From Bog-473 sp963807675 (lineage in GTDB: Bacteria > Actinomycetota > Acidimicrobiia > Acidimicrobiales > RAAP-2): a stretch of 64,000 nt of DNA. The stretch is from contig CAWECP010000013.1 in assembly GCA_963807675.1 (NCBI GenBank), positions 248,001-312,000 of the forward strand, in the 5' to 3' direction. Below the pieces are notes generated by a model. That model searched no databases. It was given only the letters and a program-made list of their open reading frames with translations, and was not told where the DNA came from. The position numbers and the translations under genes are program-made. Positions 1 through 7,730 of the stretch are shown one piece after another; within the stretch, counting starts at the first letter, position 1; each line of letters starts with the position of its first letter.

Positions 1-84
1 ACGTCCTCATCCGGCTTGGCTTCGGGCTCCCGGCGGCTTGGTGCAATTGTAGAACACGTTTCATTTTTTGTCGAGAATCCCTGG

Positions 85-762
85 TCAGGAACGCTCGATT
101 TCGGCGATGAAGCCGGTGATGTCCTGAATGATGGCGGTGTGCGGTGCCGCGGCCAACGTGGCGCGGTCGTGGGCGCCGGTGAGCACCCCGATCACGGCGC
201 CCGCTCCCGCGGCCGTGCCGGCCTCGAGGTCGCTCACGGTGTCGCCCGCCACGGCCACCGCGTCGGGGTCGCCGACACCGAGCTGCTCCATGGCGCCGAG
301 CACGAGGTCGGGCGCCGGCCGACCCCGGCCGACGTCGGCCGGCGAGAGGGCCAGGTCGACCTCGCCCCGCCAACCCAGCGCGTCCAGCAACGCGTCCCGA
401 GTGGAGGGGGCGAAGCCGGTGGAGAGGCAGACGAGCACGCCCCGGGCGCGCAGGGACCGGAGCACCGCGAGCGCGCCGGGGACCTCCGTGGCACCACCGC
501 GGGCCACCAAGCCCTCGTAAGCGGCGGCGAAGGCCGCCGTAGCCCGCTCCGCCTCCGCCGGCTCGAGGAGCGCGGCGAACACGTCCGCCTTGGACCAGCC
601 CATGGTGTCGCGCACCAGCCGCCGCGCCTCGGCCAGGCGCGGGCTGCCCTCCCCGATGCCCACCGAGGCCAGCGCGGCGTCGAAGGCGGCCTCGACCGCA
701 CCCTCGTCGCGCACCGTCGTGCCGGCCATGTCGAGGCAGGCCAGCGCGGTGCGGCCGATCAC
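85..762 (-). CDS. phosphonatase-like HAD hydrolase (phosphonoacetaldehyde hydrolase type)
   Basis: A 225-residue HAD-superfamily hydrolase that probably splits the C-P bond of phosphonoacetaldehyde or a close relative, giving an aldehyde and phosphate in the cytoplasm. Visible: HAD motif I DMAGTT with nucleophile Asp11; a cap-domain segment MGWSK whose Lys58 sits where phosphonatases place their Schiff-base lysine; motif II around CLSTGF; and motif III/IV region GDTVSDLEAG. The GTG start at 762 lies inside the 3' end of the upstream FAD-oxidase gene (4-bp overlap), so the two are translationally coupled. The pair matches the known TIGR03351/TIGR03364 gene neighbourhood. Substrate is inferred, and another phosphonate- or phosphate-ester substrate is possible. 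Confidence 0.8.
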   Translation of the reverse strand: MIGRTALACLDMAGTTVRDEGAVEAAFDAALASVGIGEGSPRLAEARRLVRDTMGWSKADVFAALLEPAEAERATAAFAAAYEGLVARGGATEVPGALAVLRSLRARGVLVCLSTGFAPSTRDALLDALGWRGEVDLALSPADVGRGRPAPDLVLGAMEQLGVGDPDAVAVAGDTVSDLEAGTAAGAGAVIGVLTGAHDRATLAAAPHTAIIQDITGFIAEIERS

Positions 763-1892
763 GGCGTCACCCCGGCGGCACGCAGAGTGTCGGCCGCGAT
801 GGCCGGCGAGCACGTCATGCCCCGGCCACCCGGGCCCGTCACCCACCACACGCCCTCGTCGACCTCCTCGCGCAGACAGACCCGCCCGTCCGTGCATTGG
901 GAGTACACGCCCTCCCAGCGACGCCGCACGGGAGGCAGGTCGGCGCCGAGGATGCGCGCCGCCCGGGCCAGCAGCTCCTCGGTCGGCTCCTCGCACAAGG
1001 CGAAGTCGAACGGCTCGCCGTAGGCATGGGTGTCGCCGATGGTCAGCCCGCCGTCGGGACGCTGGACGAGCAGCAGCTGGAGGTGATGCCGCGCGGCCAC
1101 CGCACTCTGGGGCCCCAGCGCGTCGAGGGGCGCCACCTCGTAAGCCGGGTAGTAGCGCAGGCTGTCGGCGTCGGCCAGCGACGTGGTGAGACTGGGGGCG
1201 AACGGCGCCGTCTCGAGCATCTGCAGTCGCACGCGGCGCAACGGGGCGGCCAGGGGCGCCAAGGCGGGCAGGTGGTCGTAGGCGGCACCGGTGGCCAGCA
1301 CGGCCAGGTCGCCGGCCCAGCGGATGCCGGTGGTGTCGACCAGGGTGCGGGCCCCCACGGCGACCACACGGCGGCCCGGGTGGAAGCGGTAGCGCTCGGG
1401 TGCCCGCGCCGCCAGGTGCTGACGCAGGGCGCCGAGGGCGTGGCGGGGCTCGACCACGGCATCGGCAGCGCAGTGCAGGGCGCCGGCCACCTCGCCGCGC
1501 ACCGCCGGATTGCACCGCCGCACCTCCTCGGGCTCGAGAAACGTGACGGCACGCGGCGTGGCGTCGGGATGCCGGGCGAACGCCGCCATGACGTCACGCT
1601 CGGCGGCGCTGCCGGCGACGGTCAGCGACCCCGTCGGCCGGAAACCGAGGCCGGGGACGTCGGCCCCCACCTCCTCCCAGCGACGGCGGGCCCGTTGCGC
1701 CACATCGAGCTCCTCGCCCGAGCGGCGACCGCTCACCCAGACCAACCCGAAGTTGCGCACGGACGCGCCCGTCGGGCCGGCGTCCGCCTCGAGATGGTCG
1801 ACGGCGAAGCCCGCCTGCACGAGCTCGAAGGCGTGCCAGGTGCCGACGATGCCGCCGCCGGCCACCACAGCGCGTCGCCCGTCGGCGCTCAC
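759..1892 (-). CDS. FAD-dependent oxidoreductase of the phosphonate-associated clade (TIGR03364-like)
   Basis: A 377-residue DAO-family flavoprotein. The N-terminus carries a Rossmann FAD motif, VVAGGGIVGTWHAFELVQAG (residues about 8-27), then an ASVRNFG segment typical of glycine/sarcosine-oxidase relatives, and a C-terminal GPGGRGMTCSPAIA that closes the FAD site. GTG 1892 is chosen because it puts the Rossmann strand about 8 residues from the start and leaves 13 nt after the rpe stop. It ends inside the start of the phosphonatase-like gene. Together they suggest oxidation of an aminoalkylphosphonate to phosphonoacetaldehyde, which the partner would then hydrolyse. The family link is established by synteny; the exact substrate is inference. 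Confidence 0.8.
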   Translation of the reverse strand: MSADGRRAVVAGGGIVGTWHAFELVQAGFAVDHLEADAGPTGASVRNFGLVWVSGRRSGEELDVAQRARRRWEEVGADVPGLGFRPTGSLTVAGSAAERDVMAAFARHPDATPRAVTFLEPEEVRRCNPAVRGEVAGALHCAADAVVEPRHALGALRQHLAARAPERYRFHPGRRVVAVGARTLVDTTGIRWAGDLAVLATGAAYDHLPALAPLAAPLRRVRLQMLETAPFAPSLTTSLADADSLRYYPAYEVAPLDALGPQSAVAARHHLQLLLVQRPDGGLTIGDTHAYGEPFDFALCEEPTEELLARAARILGADLPPVRRRWEGVYSQCTDGRVCLREEVDEGVWWVTGPGGRGMTCSPAIAADTLRAAGVTP

Positions 1893-1905
1893 CAGGCGGC
1901 GTTGG

Positions 1906-2610
1906 TCACCGGGCGGCGTGCGCGGCGGCGCGGATGCCGTCCGCCGCCTCCCACGGGTGCGCATGCCCGAAGATGGCGCTCCCGGCCACGAGCACGTTGG
2001 CCCCGGCCGCCGTGGCCACCGGAGCCGTCTGCACGTCGATGCCCCCGTCCACCTCGATGTCGACGGACAGCGAACCACTGTCGACCGCCTTGCGCACCTG
2101 GGTCACCTTGCCCATCACGTCGGCGATGAAGCTCTGGCCGCCGAAGCCGGGGAAGACCGTCATGCAGAGCACGAGGTCGACGTCGCCCAAATAGGGCTCC
2201 ACCGCCTCGAACGGCGTGTCGGGGTTGAGGGCGAGCCCGGCCCGCAGCCCGAGGCTGCGCATTTGGGTGATCAGCTCGTCCGTGTTGCCGATCTCGACGT
2301 GCACCGTGCAGCCGTCCGCACCGGCCGAGGCGAAGGCCTCGAGGTAGCGGCCCGGCTCCGTCATCATGAGGTGGCAGTCGAAGAACAGCGGCGTGTGCCG
2401 GCGCAGCGAGGCCACCACCGGTGGGCCGATCGTCACGTTGGGGACGAAGTGCCCGTCCATGACGTCGACGTGGAGCCAGTCGGCGACAGGCGCCACCTCC
2501 CCCACCTGCTCGGCCAAGAGCCCGAAGTCGGCCGACAGGACCGACGGCGCGATGCGCAGGTCGCCGAAGCGCCCCGGATCACGGCTCCCGTCGGTCGGGC
2601 GTTCCGACAT
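1906..2610 (-). CDS. rpe: ribulose-phosphate 3-epimerase
   Basis: A 234-residue TIM-barrel enzyme interconverting ribulose 5-phosphate and xylulose 5-phosphate in the pentose phosphate pathway. Diagnostic segments are APSVLSADF near residue 21, the metal-binding HVDVMDGHFVPN, the LMMTEP strand, MTVFPGFGGQSF and VDGGI, with a phosphate-binding VAGSAIFG near the C-terminus. Length is normal, with about 15 extra polar residues at the N-terminus. It lies 15 bp downstream of a methyltransferase gene and 13 bp upstream of the FAD-oxidase gene, so it is probably cotranscribed with fmt. Actinobacterial genomes commonly carry rpe near fmt, so the position is expected. Confidence 0.95.
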   Translation of the reverse strand: MSERPTDGSRDPGRFGDLRIAPSVLSADFGLLAEQVGEVAPVADWLHVDVMDGHFVPNVTIGPPVVASLRRHTPLFFDCHLMMTEPGRYLEAFASAGADGCTVHVEIGNTDELITQMRSLGLRAGLALNPDTPFEAVEPYLGDVDLVLCMTVFPGFGGQSFIADVMGKVTQVRKAVDSGSLSVDIEVDGGIDVQTAPVATAAGANVLVAGSAIFGHAHPWEAADGIRAAAHAAR

Positions 2611-2625
2611 GTCCCGTGCCGGGGC

Positions 2626-3432
2626 TCAGCTGAACCGGGCCCAGCAGAGGATGCGCCGGAACCCGTAGAAGTACGGCTCACGCTCGCCGAGCTCTTCGAT
2701 CAGCCGTTCGCGGTAGCGCTCGACGAACGCCTCGAACATCTCGGGCGTCAGGCGCGTGCGGTACGGCGTGAGCAGCGTGCCCATGACCCACTCGACGACG
2801 TCCTCGGTCGACTCGAGCTCGTGGCCGTAGACCTCCATGCGCACGACCTGGTCCTTGGCCCCCAACTCGTAGAGGAGGTCGGCGTAGACCTCGGGCGAGA
2901 GCACGAAGCGGCCGCGGTCCTCGGGCACGTCGCCGTACAGGGCGTCGATGAAGGGTGGCTCGTTGGCCACGGCCTGGGCCAGCAGGTGCGAGGGATGGCG
3001 GTGGTTGGCCGGCACCTGGAACGCGAGCTGGCCGTCCGGCGCGAGCGCGGTCCGCATGCGGGCGAGGAGATCGAGATGGTCGTCCACCCAGTGGAGCGAC
3101 GCGTTGGCGAACACCAGCTGCAGGCCTTCGTCGAGCCACGTGGCGATGTCACCCTGCCGGAAGGACAGCCCGGGGACGTCGCCGTACTCCGACAGCGCGC
3201 GCTCGAGCATGGTCGGCGACGAGTCGACGCCGACCGTCTCCTTGGCCTCCATCTCCTCGTGCAGAACTTTGGTCAGGTCCCCGGTCCCGCAGCCGAGGTC
3301 GACGATGCGGCCGCCGGCGACCGGGTAGCAGAGCATCAGGAGATCGTTGAACGGCTGCTGGCGTTCTGATCGGAAGCGCTCGTACTGGTCGGGGCTCCAA
3401 CCGTCCAACGGGGTCACGGTCACTGCACTCAT
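2626..3432 (-). CDS. class I SAM-dependent methyltransferase (trans-aconitate methyltransferase-like)
   Basis: A 268-residue class I methyltransferase. SAM-binding motif I is IVDLGCGTGDLTKVL (about residues 40-55), followed by the acidic VGVDSS, a motif II-like LVFANASLHWV, and a C-terminal half resembling trans-aconitate 2-methyltransferase (Tam). ATG 3432 overlaps the end of fmt by a few bases at most, suggesting coupled expression. In many actinobacteria the 16S rRNA m5C methyltransferase rsmB sits between fmt and rpe. This protein lacks the NusB-like domain and Cys motifs of RsmB, so it is not that enzyme. Substrate unknown; a small carboxylic acid is the best family-based guess. Confidence 0.75.
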   Translation of the reverse strand: MSAVTVTPLDGWSPDQYERFRSERQQPFNDLLMLCYPVAGGRIVDLGCGTGDLTKVLHEEMEAKETVGVDSSPTMLERALSEYGDVPGLSFRQGDIATWLDEGLQLVFANASLHWVDDHLDLLARMRTALAPDGQLAFQVPANHRHPSHLLAQAVANEPPFIDALYGDVPEDRGRFVLSPEVYADLLYELGAKDQVVRMEVYGHELESTEDVVEWVMGTLLTPYRTRLTPEMFEAFVERYRERLIEELGEREPYFYGFRRILCWARFS

Positions 3433-3434
3433 GT

Positions 3435-4322
3435 TTAGTCCGTCCCGAGGCGCTCGCCGACCGCGGGCCGTGCGCCGCGCAGCCACTCGTCGGCTGACAT
3501 GGGCGAACGGCTCTCCGGCTGCACCGTGCGCAGCACCAGCGCGCCACCGCCCGTGGCCACCACCGGGCCGCTCAGCGCGCCGGGAGGAAGCCCGTCCAGG
3601 GCCGCCCCGGAGTCCTCGACCGCCGCCTCGAGCACCGTGAGGCGCTTGCCGCGAAAGGTGGTCCAGGCGTGGCCGAGGCGAACGACCCGCTTGAGCTGCC
3701 CGGCCGGGTCGCGCCAGTCGAGGTGGAGGTCCTCCTTGGTGATCTTCTCCGCCACCGTGATCTCGCCCTCCTGGGGCGCCGGCTTGGGCAACCCGGCGAC
3801 GCCGTGCGCAAGCGAAGCGACGACGAGGTCGCTCGCGACGTCGACCAGCTGCGCCCGCAGCGCCGCCAGCGTGATGTCGTCGTCGAGTGGCACCGTGCGG
3901 ACGGCGTAGACGGGGCCGCTGTCGAGCCCCTCCTCCACCTTCATGAGGCAGACCCCGGTGACGCGGTCGCCCGCCAGGATGGCGCGCTCGACCGGCGCCG
4001 CGCCGCGCCAACGCGGCAGCAGCGAGAAGTGCAGGTTCACCATCGGGACCTCGGCCAGGATGCGGGCCGGGATGATGCGCCCGTAGGCGACGACGACGGC
4101 CAGCTCGACGCCGGCCGACACCACCTCGTCCATGTCGTGTGTGACCGGCAGGCCGAGCTCGGTCGCCGCCACCTTCACCGGGCTGGGCGTCGTCTGCCCA
4201 CCTCGGCCGCGTCGTCGGTCCGGCCTGGTCACGCAGACCGCGATCTCGTGGCCGGCCTCGACCAGCGCGCGCAGCGGCGGCACCGCCATGTCGGGAGTAC
4301 CGAGGAACGCCAACCGGGCCAT
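3435..4322 (-). CDS. fmt: methionyl-tRNA formyltransferase
   Basis: A 295-residue enzyme that formylates initiator Met-tRNA using 10-formyltetrahydrofolate. N-terminal MARLAFLGTPDMAVPPLRAL, the formyl-transfer core around HFSLLPRWRGAAPVERAIL with its conserved His, the downstream LMKVEEGLDSGPVY, and a C-terminal OB-like domain are all present. The ATG at 4322 is preferred because a TACGGT box ends 7 nt upstream, the spacing of a leaderless transcript. A GTG a few codons upstream is the alternative. It heads a minus-strand unit with the methyltransferase and rpe. The def gene normally adjacent to fmt is separated from it here by an oppositely oriented gene. Confidence 0.95.
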   Translation of the reverse strand: MARLAFLGTPDMAVPPLRALVEAGHEIAVCVTRPDRRRGRGGQTTPSPVKVAATELGLPVTHDMDEVVSAGVELAVVVAYGRIIPARILAEVPMVNLHFSLLPRWRGAAPVERAILAGDRVTGVCLMKVEEGLDSGPVYAVRTVPLDDDITLAALRAQLVDVASDLVVASLAHGVAGLPKPAPQEGEITVAEKITKEDLHLDWRDPAGQLKRVVRLGHAWTTFRGKRLTVLEAAVEDSGAALDGLPPGALSGPVVATGGGALVLRTVQPESRSPMSADEWLRGARPAVGERLGTD

Positions 4323-4329
4323 TCCGCTC

Positions 4330-4335
4330 ACCGTA
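4330..4335 (-). promoter_or_regulatory. TAnnnT -10 box of fmt (leaderless)
   Basis: On the minus strand this reads TACGGT and ends exactly 7 nt before the fmt ATG, so transcription would begin at or next to the start codon. No clear Shine-Dalgarno lies in the gap. Position and spacing match several other genes in the window; the assignment as a -10 element is inferred from sequence only. Confidence 0.5.
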
Positions 4336-4371
4336 GGGCGACGACGCCGGTCGGCGCGCCCCCACGCTCCG

Positions 4372-4377
4372 TAAGCT
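4372..4377 (+). promoter_or_regulatory. TAnnnT -10 box of the phosphotransferase gene (leaderless)
   Basis: Reads TAAGCT on the plus strand. It ends 7 nt before GTG 4385 and only 1 nt before GTG 4379, so the spacing argues for 4385 as the true start of the following gene. Inferred from the pattern shared with other genes in this window. Confidence 0.45.
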
Positions 4378-4384
4378 CGTGGCG

Positions 4385-5260
4385 GTGGACGCCCGGGCCG
4401 CACGCTGGCTGACGGAGGTGCTCGGGTCGGGGTGCGCGCCGGTCCGCTCGCTGAGCTTCGGCATCTCCTCCGAGCTCGAACTCGTCGAGGCCGACGGGGC
4501 GCGGTTCGTGCTCCGCCGCTACACCGACCGGGAACGGGCGGCGCACGACCCCGGTCTGGTGAACGACGAGGTGCGCGCGCTGGAGGCCGCCCGCGACGTG
4601 CTGGGCGACTTGGTACCCCGGCCGGTGGCCTGGGACCCGTCGGGCGCCGACGCCGGTGTGCCGGCGCTCGTGATGACGTACCTGCGGGGCACGGCGCACA
4701 TCCACGGTCTCGACCCGGTGAGCTTGGTGGAGCCGCTCACCCGTCTGCACGCGGCGCCGTTGCCGTCAGGCCTGCCGGCGTGCCGCAGCTGGCTCCGGGT
4801 CGCCGAGGTCCGGGTGCCCGAGTGGTCGGCCCGGCCGGATGCGTGGGCGCGCCTGGTGGAATTGACCACGGCGCCCCAGCCACCCGGTGCGGTGCGCTTC
4901 CTCCATCGGGACTTCCACCCCGGGAACCTCCTGTGGCAGGACGGGCAGCTCAGCGGAATCGTGGACTGGGCCAACGCCTGCCGCGGCCCACGGGGGGTCG
5001 ACCTGGCCCACACCCGGTGCAACCTGGCCCTCGTCGACGGTGTCGAGGCGGCCGAGCGGTTCCTGCTCGCGTACGTGCGGGCCAACCCGTCGTACCGGCA
5101 CGACCCGTGGTGGGACGCGACCGAGCTGTTCACGTGGGTCGACGACTTCTCGGGCGTGCTGGCCTTCAACGCCTTCGGCGCGGCGCTCGACGTCGCGCTG
5201 CTCAGGTCCCGGGCTGACGACTACGCGGACGCGGTGAGCCGCCAGGCCGCCGCGGCCTAG
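4385..5260 (+). CDS. aminoglycoside phosphotransferase-fold kinase (APH family)
   Basis: A 291-residue small-molecule kinase of the APH/choline-kinase superfamily. The catalytic loop is FLHRDFHPGNLLW (about residue 175), and the metal-binding DFG-equivalent is GIVDWANA. The N-terminal lobe carries FVLRRYTDRE in the position of the ATP-contacting lysine strand. Substrate is unknown; this family phosphorylates antibiotics, homoserine, fructosamine or other small alcohols. GTG 4385 is preferred over GTG 4379 because of the TAAGCT box spacing. The gene is divergent from fmt and its last 4 bp overlap the end of def on the other strand, so it looks like a later insertion into the def-fmt pair. Confidence 0.75.
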   Translation: MDARAARWLTEVLGSGCAPVRSLSFGISSELELVEADGARFVLRRYTDRERAAHDPGLVNDEVRALEAARDVLGDLVPRPVAWDPSGADAGVPALVMTYLRGTAHIHGLDPVSLVEPLTRLHAAPLPSGLPACRSWLRVAEVRVPEWSARPDAWARLVELTTAPQPPGAVRFLHRDFHPGNLLWQDGQLSGIVDWANACRGPRGVDLAHTRCNLALVDGVEAAERFLLAYVRANPSYRHDPWWDATELFTWVDDFSGVLAFNAFGAALDVALLRSRADDYADAVSRQAAAA

Positions 5261-5790
5261 CCCTTGAAGAGGTTGGACAGCCCGTCCGGATCCGACGCCG
5301 GAAGGTCCAGGGTGCGGCTGCGCAAAATCCTGAGCGCGTCCTTGCGCTGGTCCTCGTTGAGCCGCTCGACGAGGAGGATGCCGTCGAGGTGGTCGAGCTC
5401 GTGCTGGAAGACGCGGCCCTCGAGCTCGGTCGCCTCGATGGAGACCTCGTTGCCGTCCAGGTCGAGTCCGACCAGGTGCACCGCGTCGGGGCGCACGATC
5501 TCCCAACTCAGGCCGGGCACGGACAGGCAACCCTCGTCGTAGACCCATTCGCCGTCGGACTCGATGATGCGTGGGTTGATGATGGCGCGGGCGCCGTCGC
5601 CCACGTCGTAGACGAAGATGCGCTTCTGCACGCCCACCTGGTTGGCGGCCAGGCCGGTACCGGGAGCGGCATACATCGTCTCGATCATGGAGTCGACGAG
5701 GCTCGCCACGGCCCCGTCGATGTCGTCGACGTCGCGGGTGCGCTCCTTCAACACGGGGTCGCCGTACTGGCGGATGGTCAAGCCGGGCAT
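5257..5790 (-). CDS. def: peptide deformylase
   Basis: A 177-residue Fe/Zn-dependent hydrolase removing the formyl group from nascent proteins. All three signature motifs are present: GTGLAANQVGVQ (about residue 43), EGCLSVPG with the metal-ligand Cys, and HELDHLDG with two His ligands and the catalytic Glu. Length is typical. ATG 5790 gives the standard N-terminus. Its stop overlaps the stop of the convergent APH-fold gene by 4 bp. It follows priA with a 52-bp gap, the common actinobacterial priA-def arrangement. Confidence 0.95.
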   Translation of the reverse strand: MPGLTIRQYGDPVLKERTRDVDDIDGAVASLVDSMIETMYAAPGTGLAANQVGVQKRIFVYDVGDGARAIINPRIIESDGEWVYDEGCLSVPGLSWEIVRPDAVHLVGLDLDGNEVSIEATELEGRVFQHELDHLDGILLVERLNEDQRKDALRILRSRTLDLPASDPDGLSNLFKG

Positions 5791-5842
5791 CAGGCCATTG
5801 TAATGGGCACCCCGAACGCCGCCGCCTGCCACCTGCGCGCGC

Positions 5843-7656
5843 TCACACGGTGGACGGGTCGACCTCGACACGCAGGCCGCGTCCGGGCGGACGGGGGACC
5901 CGGGCCAGGAGGTCGCAGAGCGGCCCGTGCTCGTCGGCCCGCACCAGGAACCGCCCGTCGCCCAGCGGCGTGACCGTGATCCCCGCCGTCGCCTCCCGTC
6001 CGAGCGCCTCGGCGTAGCCCGCGGCGAGCGCACCCGATACGAGTGCGAGGGCGGCGAACGGCGGCAGGCCGGCGGCCCGGCGGACTTCCTCCTCGTCGGC
6101 CAGCACGGGCGCCGGCTCTCCCCGGGCCAGCGCCGCCAGCACGGGGTGATCGGGCACCCGGGTCTGCACCTGTACCCGCGCCCAAACCGGGCCGGCCCCC
6201 CGAGGTCCGGCCAGCCGGCCGGCCCGGACGAAGAGGGCCAAGGTGTCCTCGATGGCGGAGAGACGCGGCGCCAGCAGGTGGAGGTCGATGTCGAGGAACA
6301 CGACGGCGGCGGCGCGTCGGACCCGGTGCAGCACGGCCTCGGTGCCCACCAGGACCGGTGCCGGCGGCACCACCGGCTCGACCCCGCCTCCCCGGGCGCC
6401 GGCCACCTCGCCGACCTCGACGCCGAGGAGCGCGGCCAGCTCCTCGCGCAGCCTGCTCACCCCCACCCGCAGCGCCTTCATACGCAGGCGCCCGCAGCCG
6501 GCGCACACCATCGGCCGCGTCTCGGCGCAGCGCGGGCACTCGAGCACGGCCCCGTCGTGGCGCCCCGCCACGGCCGCCGCACCACAGCGCGCGCAGCGCG
6601 CCAGCTCGCCGCAGTGGGCGCAGGCGAGCAGGCGCGCCCCGCCGGTGCGGTTGTAGACGCAGACGAGCGGGCCACGCCCCGCCACCGCATCCGGATCGTC
6701 GAGCACGGTGCGGGCCAGTCGCACGAACTCCTCGGAGAACAACCCGGTGCGCGGGTCGGCGCCCCGGCGGTCCACTCGCTCGAGGGCCGGCCAGCCGGCC
6801 CGTTCGTCGACGGCCGCGGGTGCCAGCACCGGAAGCGTGGCCAGCCGCACCGGCGGCACCGGCGAGGCCAGCAGGCACGGCACGCCCTCGCGCCGGGCCC
6901 GCTCCACCAGCACGTCGATGGCGCTGTAGGTCGGTGCGCTCTCCTCCCGGTACGACGGGTCGTGCGCGTCGAGCACCACGGCCGCGGCCAACCGGGGCAC
7001 CGGGGCCCAGGCGCCCGCCCGGCTGCCCACCACGACGGGCCAGCCCGCCGCGCGCCGGCCCACTCCGACGTGGCGGGCCATCCCCGCCGCGCCAGCCGCG
7101 CCGTCAGCCGCGCCGCCCAGCCGGCGGAGGGGACGAGGACGACCACGCTGCCGCGGCGCGCCCGCACGCCGGGGTCGGCCACGACGGAGAGAACGAGGTC
7201 GATCAGGTCGGTGGCCGGGGGAAGACGCACCATGCTCACCGCGGCGTCCGCCAGCGCGGACGACCACGGTGGACGCGGTCCGGCCTCGGCGGCCGGGCCC
7301 GCCTTCACCGTGGGCACGGCGGGCAGCGCGCGCACGATCGCCTCGGGAGACGCCGTCCGCAGGAAGAAGGAGGCGGGCCCGGCCCAGCGCCAGGCCGCCC
7401 AGTCGGCCAGCTCGACCAGGCCCGGGGGCGGGCCCCAGCCCAGCCACGACTTCAGCGGCAGCAGATCGACGCCAGGGGGCGGGTCCACCGCGTCGTCGAC
7501 CACCCAGCCGCGCACGCTGCGCCCGTGCAACGGCATGCGCACCCGCGTGCCGACGACCACGTCCTCGGTCCACCCGGCAGGGACGGCGTAGTCGAAGGTC
7601 TTGGCCAGCGCGGCCTGCTCCGTGCGCACGCGCACCGTGCGTCCGGTCGACGTCAT
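5843..7656 (-). CDS. priA: primosomal protein N' (PriA), helicase-degenerate, with an apparent frameshift
   Basis: Replication-restart protein, read here in two frames. Residues from ATG 7656 (TVRVRTEQAALAKTFDY, the 3'-DNA-binding domain) run in one frame to about 7043. The continuation (WPVVVGSRAGAWAPVPRL, then LDAHDPSYREE) is in another frame to the stop at 5843. The span is one base short of a multiple of three, so a single-base deletion near 7043-7060 is implied; corrected length is about 604 residues. Zinc-binding CAHC, CARC, CPRC and CAGC pairs are intact. The Walker A lysine motif is absent and DEAH-like residues are replaced by LDAHD, as in other actinobacterial PriA proteins, so it is probably not an active helicase. 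Confidence 0.85.
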
Positions 7657-7702
7657 GGCGCCATCGTGCGCCGTGGTCGTGACGCCCCCCGATGTCCCGT
7701 CA

Positions 7703-7722
7703 CGGCTCCCTCAGGGGAGCCG
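7703..7722 (-). terminator. hairpin after metK
   Basis: A perfect 8-bp inverted repeat, CGGCTCCC and GGGAGCCG with a 4-nt loop, lies 8 bp beyond the metK stop and 46 bp before priA. There is no U-run, as is common for GC-rich actinobacterial terminators. It could end or attenuate the long upstream operon. Inferred from sequence symmetry only. Confidence 0.5.
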
Positions 7723-7730
7723 CAGCGCGG

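Noticed and set aside
1..84. A gene or terminator at the left edge.
   Set aside because: A TTTTTT tract lies at 63-69 but no paired stem could be fitted and no coding frame is convincing in 84 bp.
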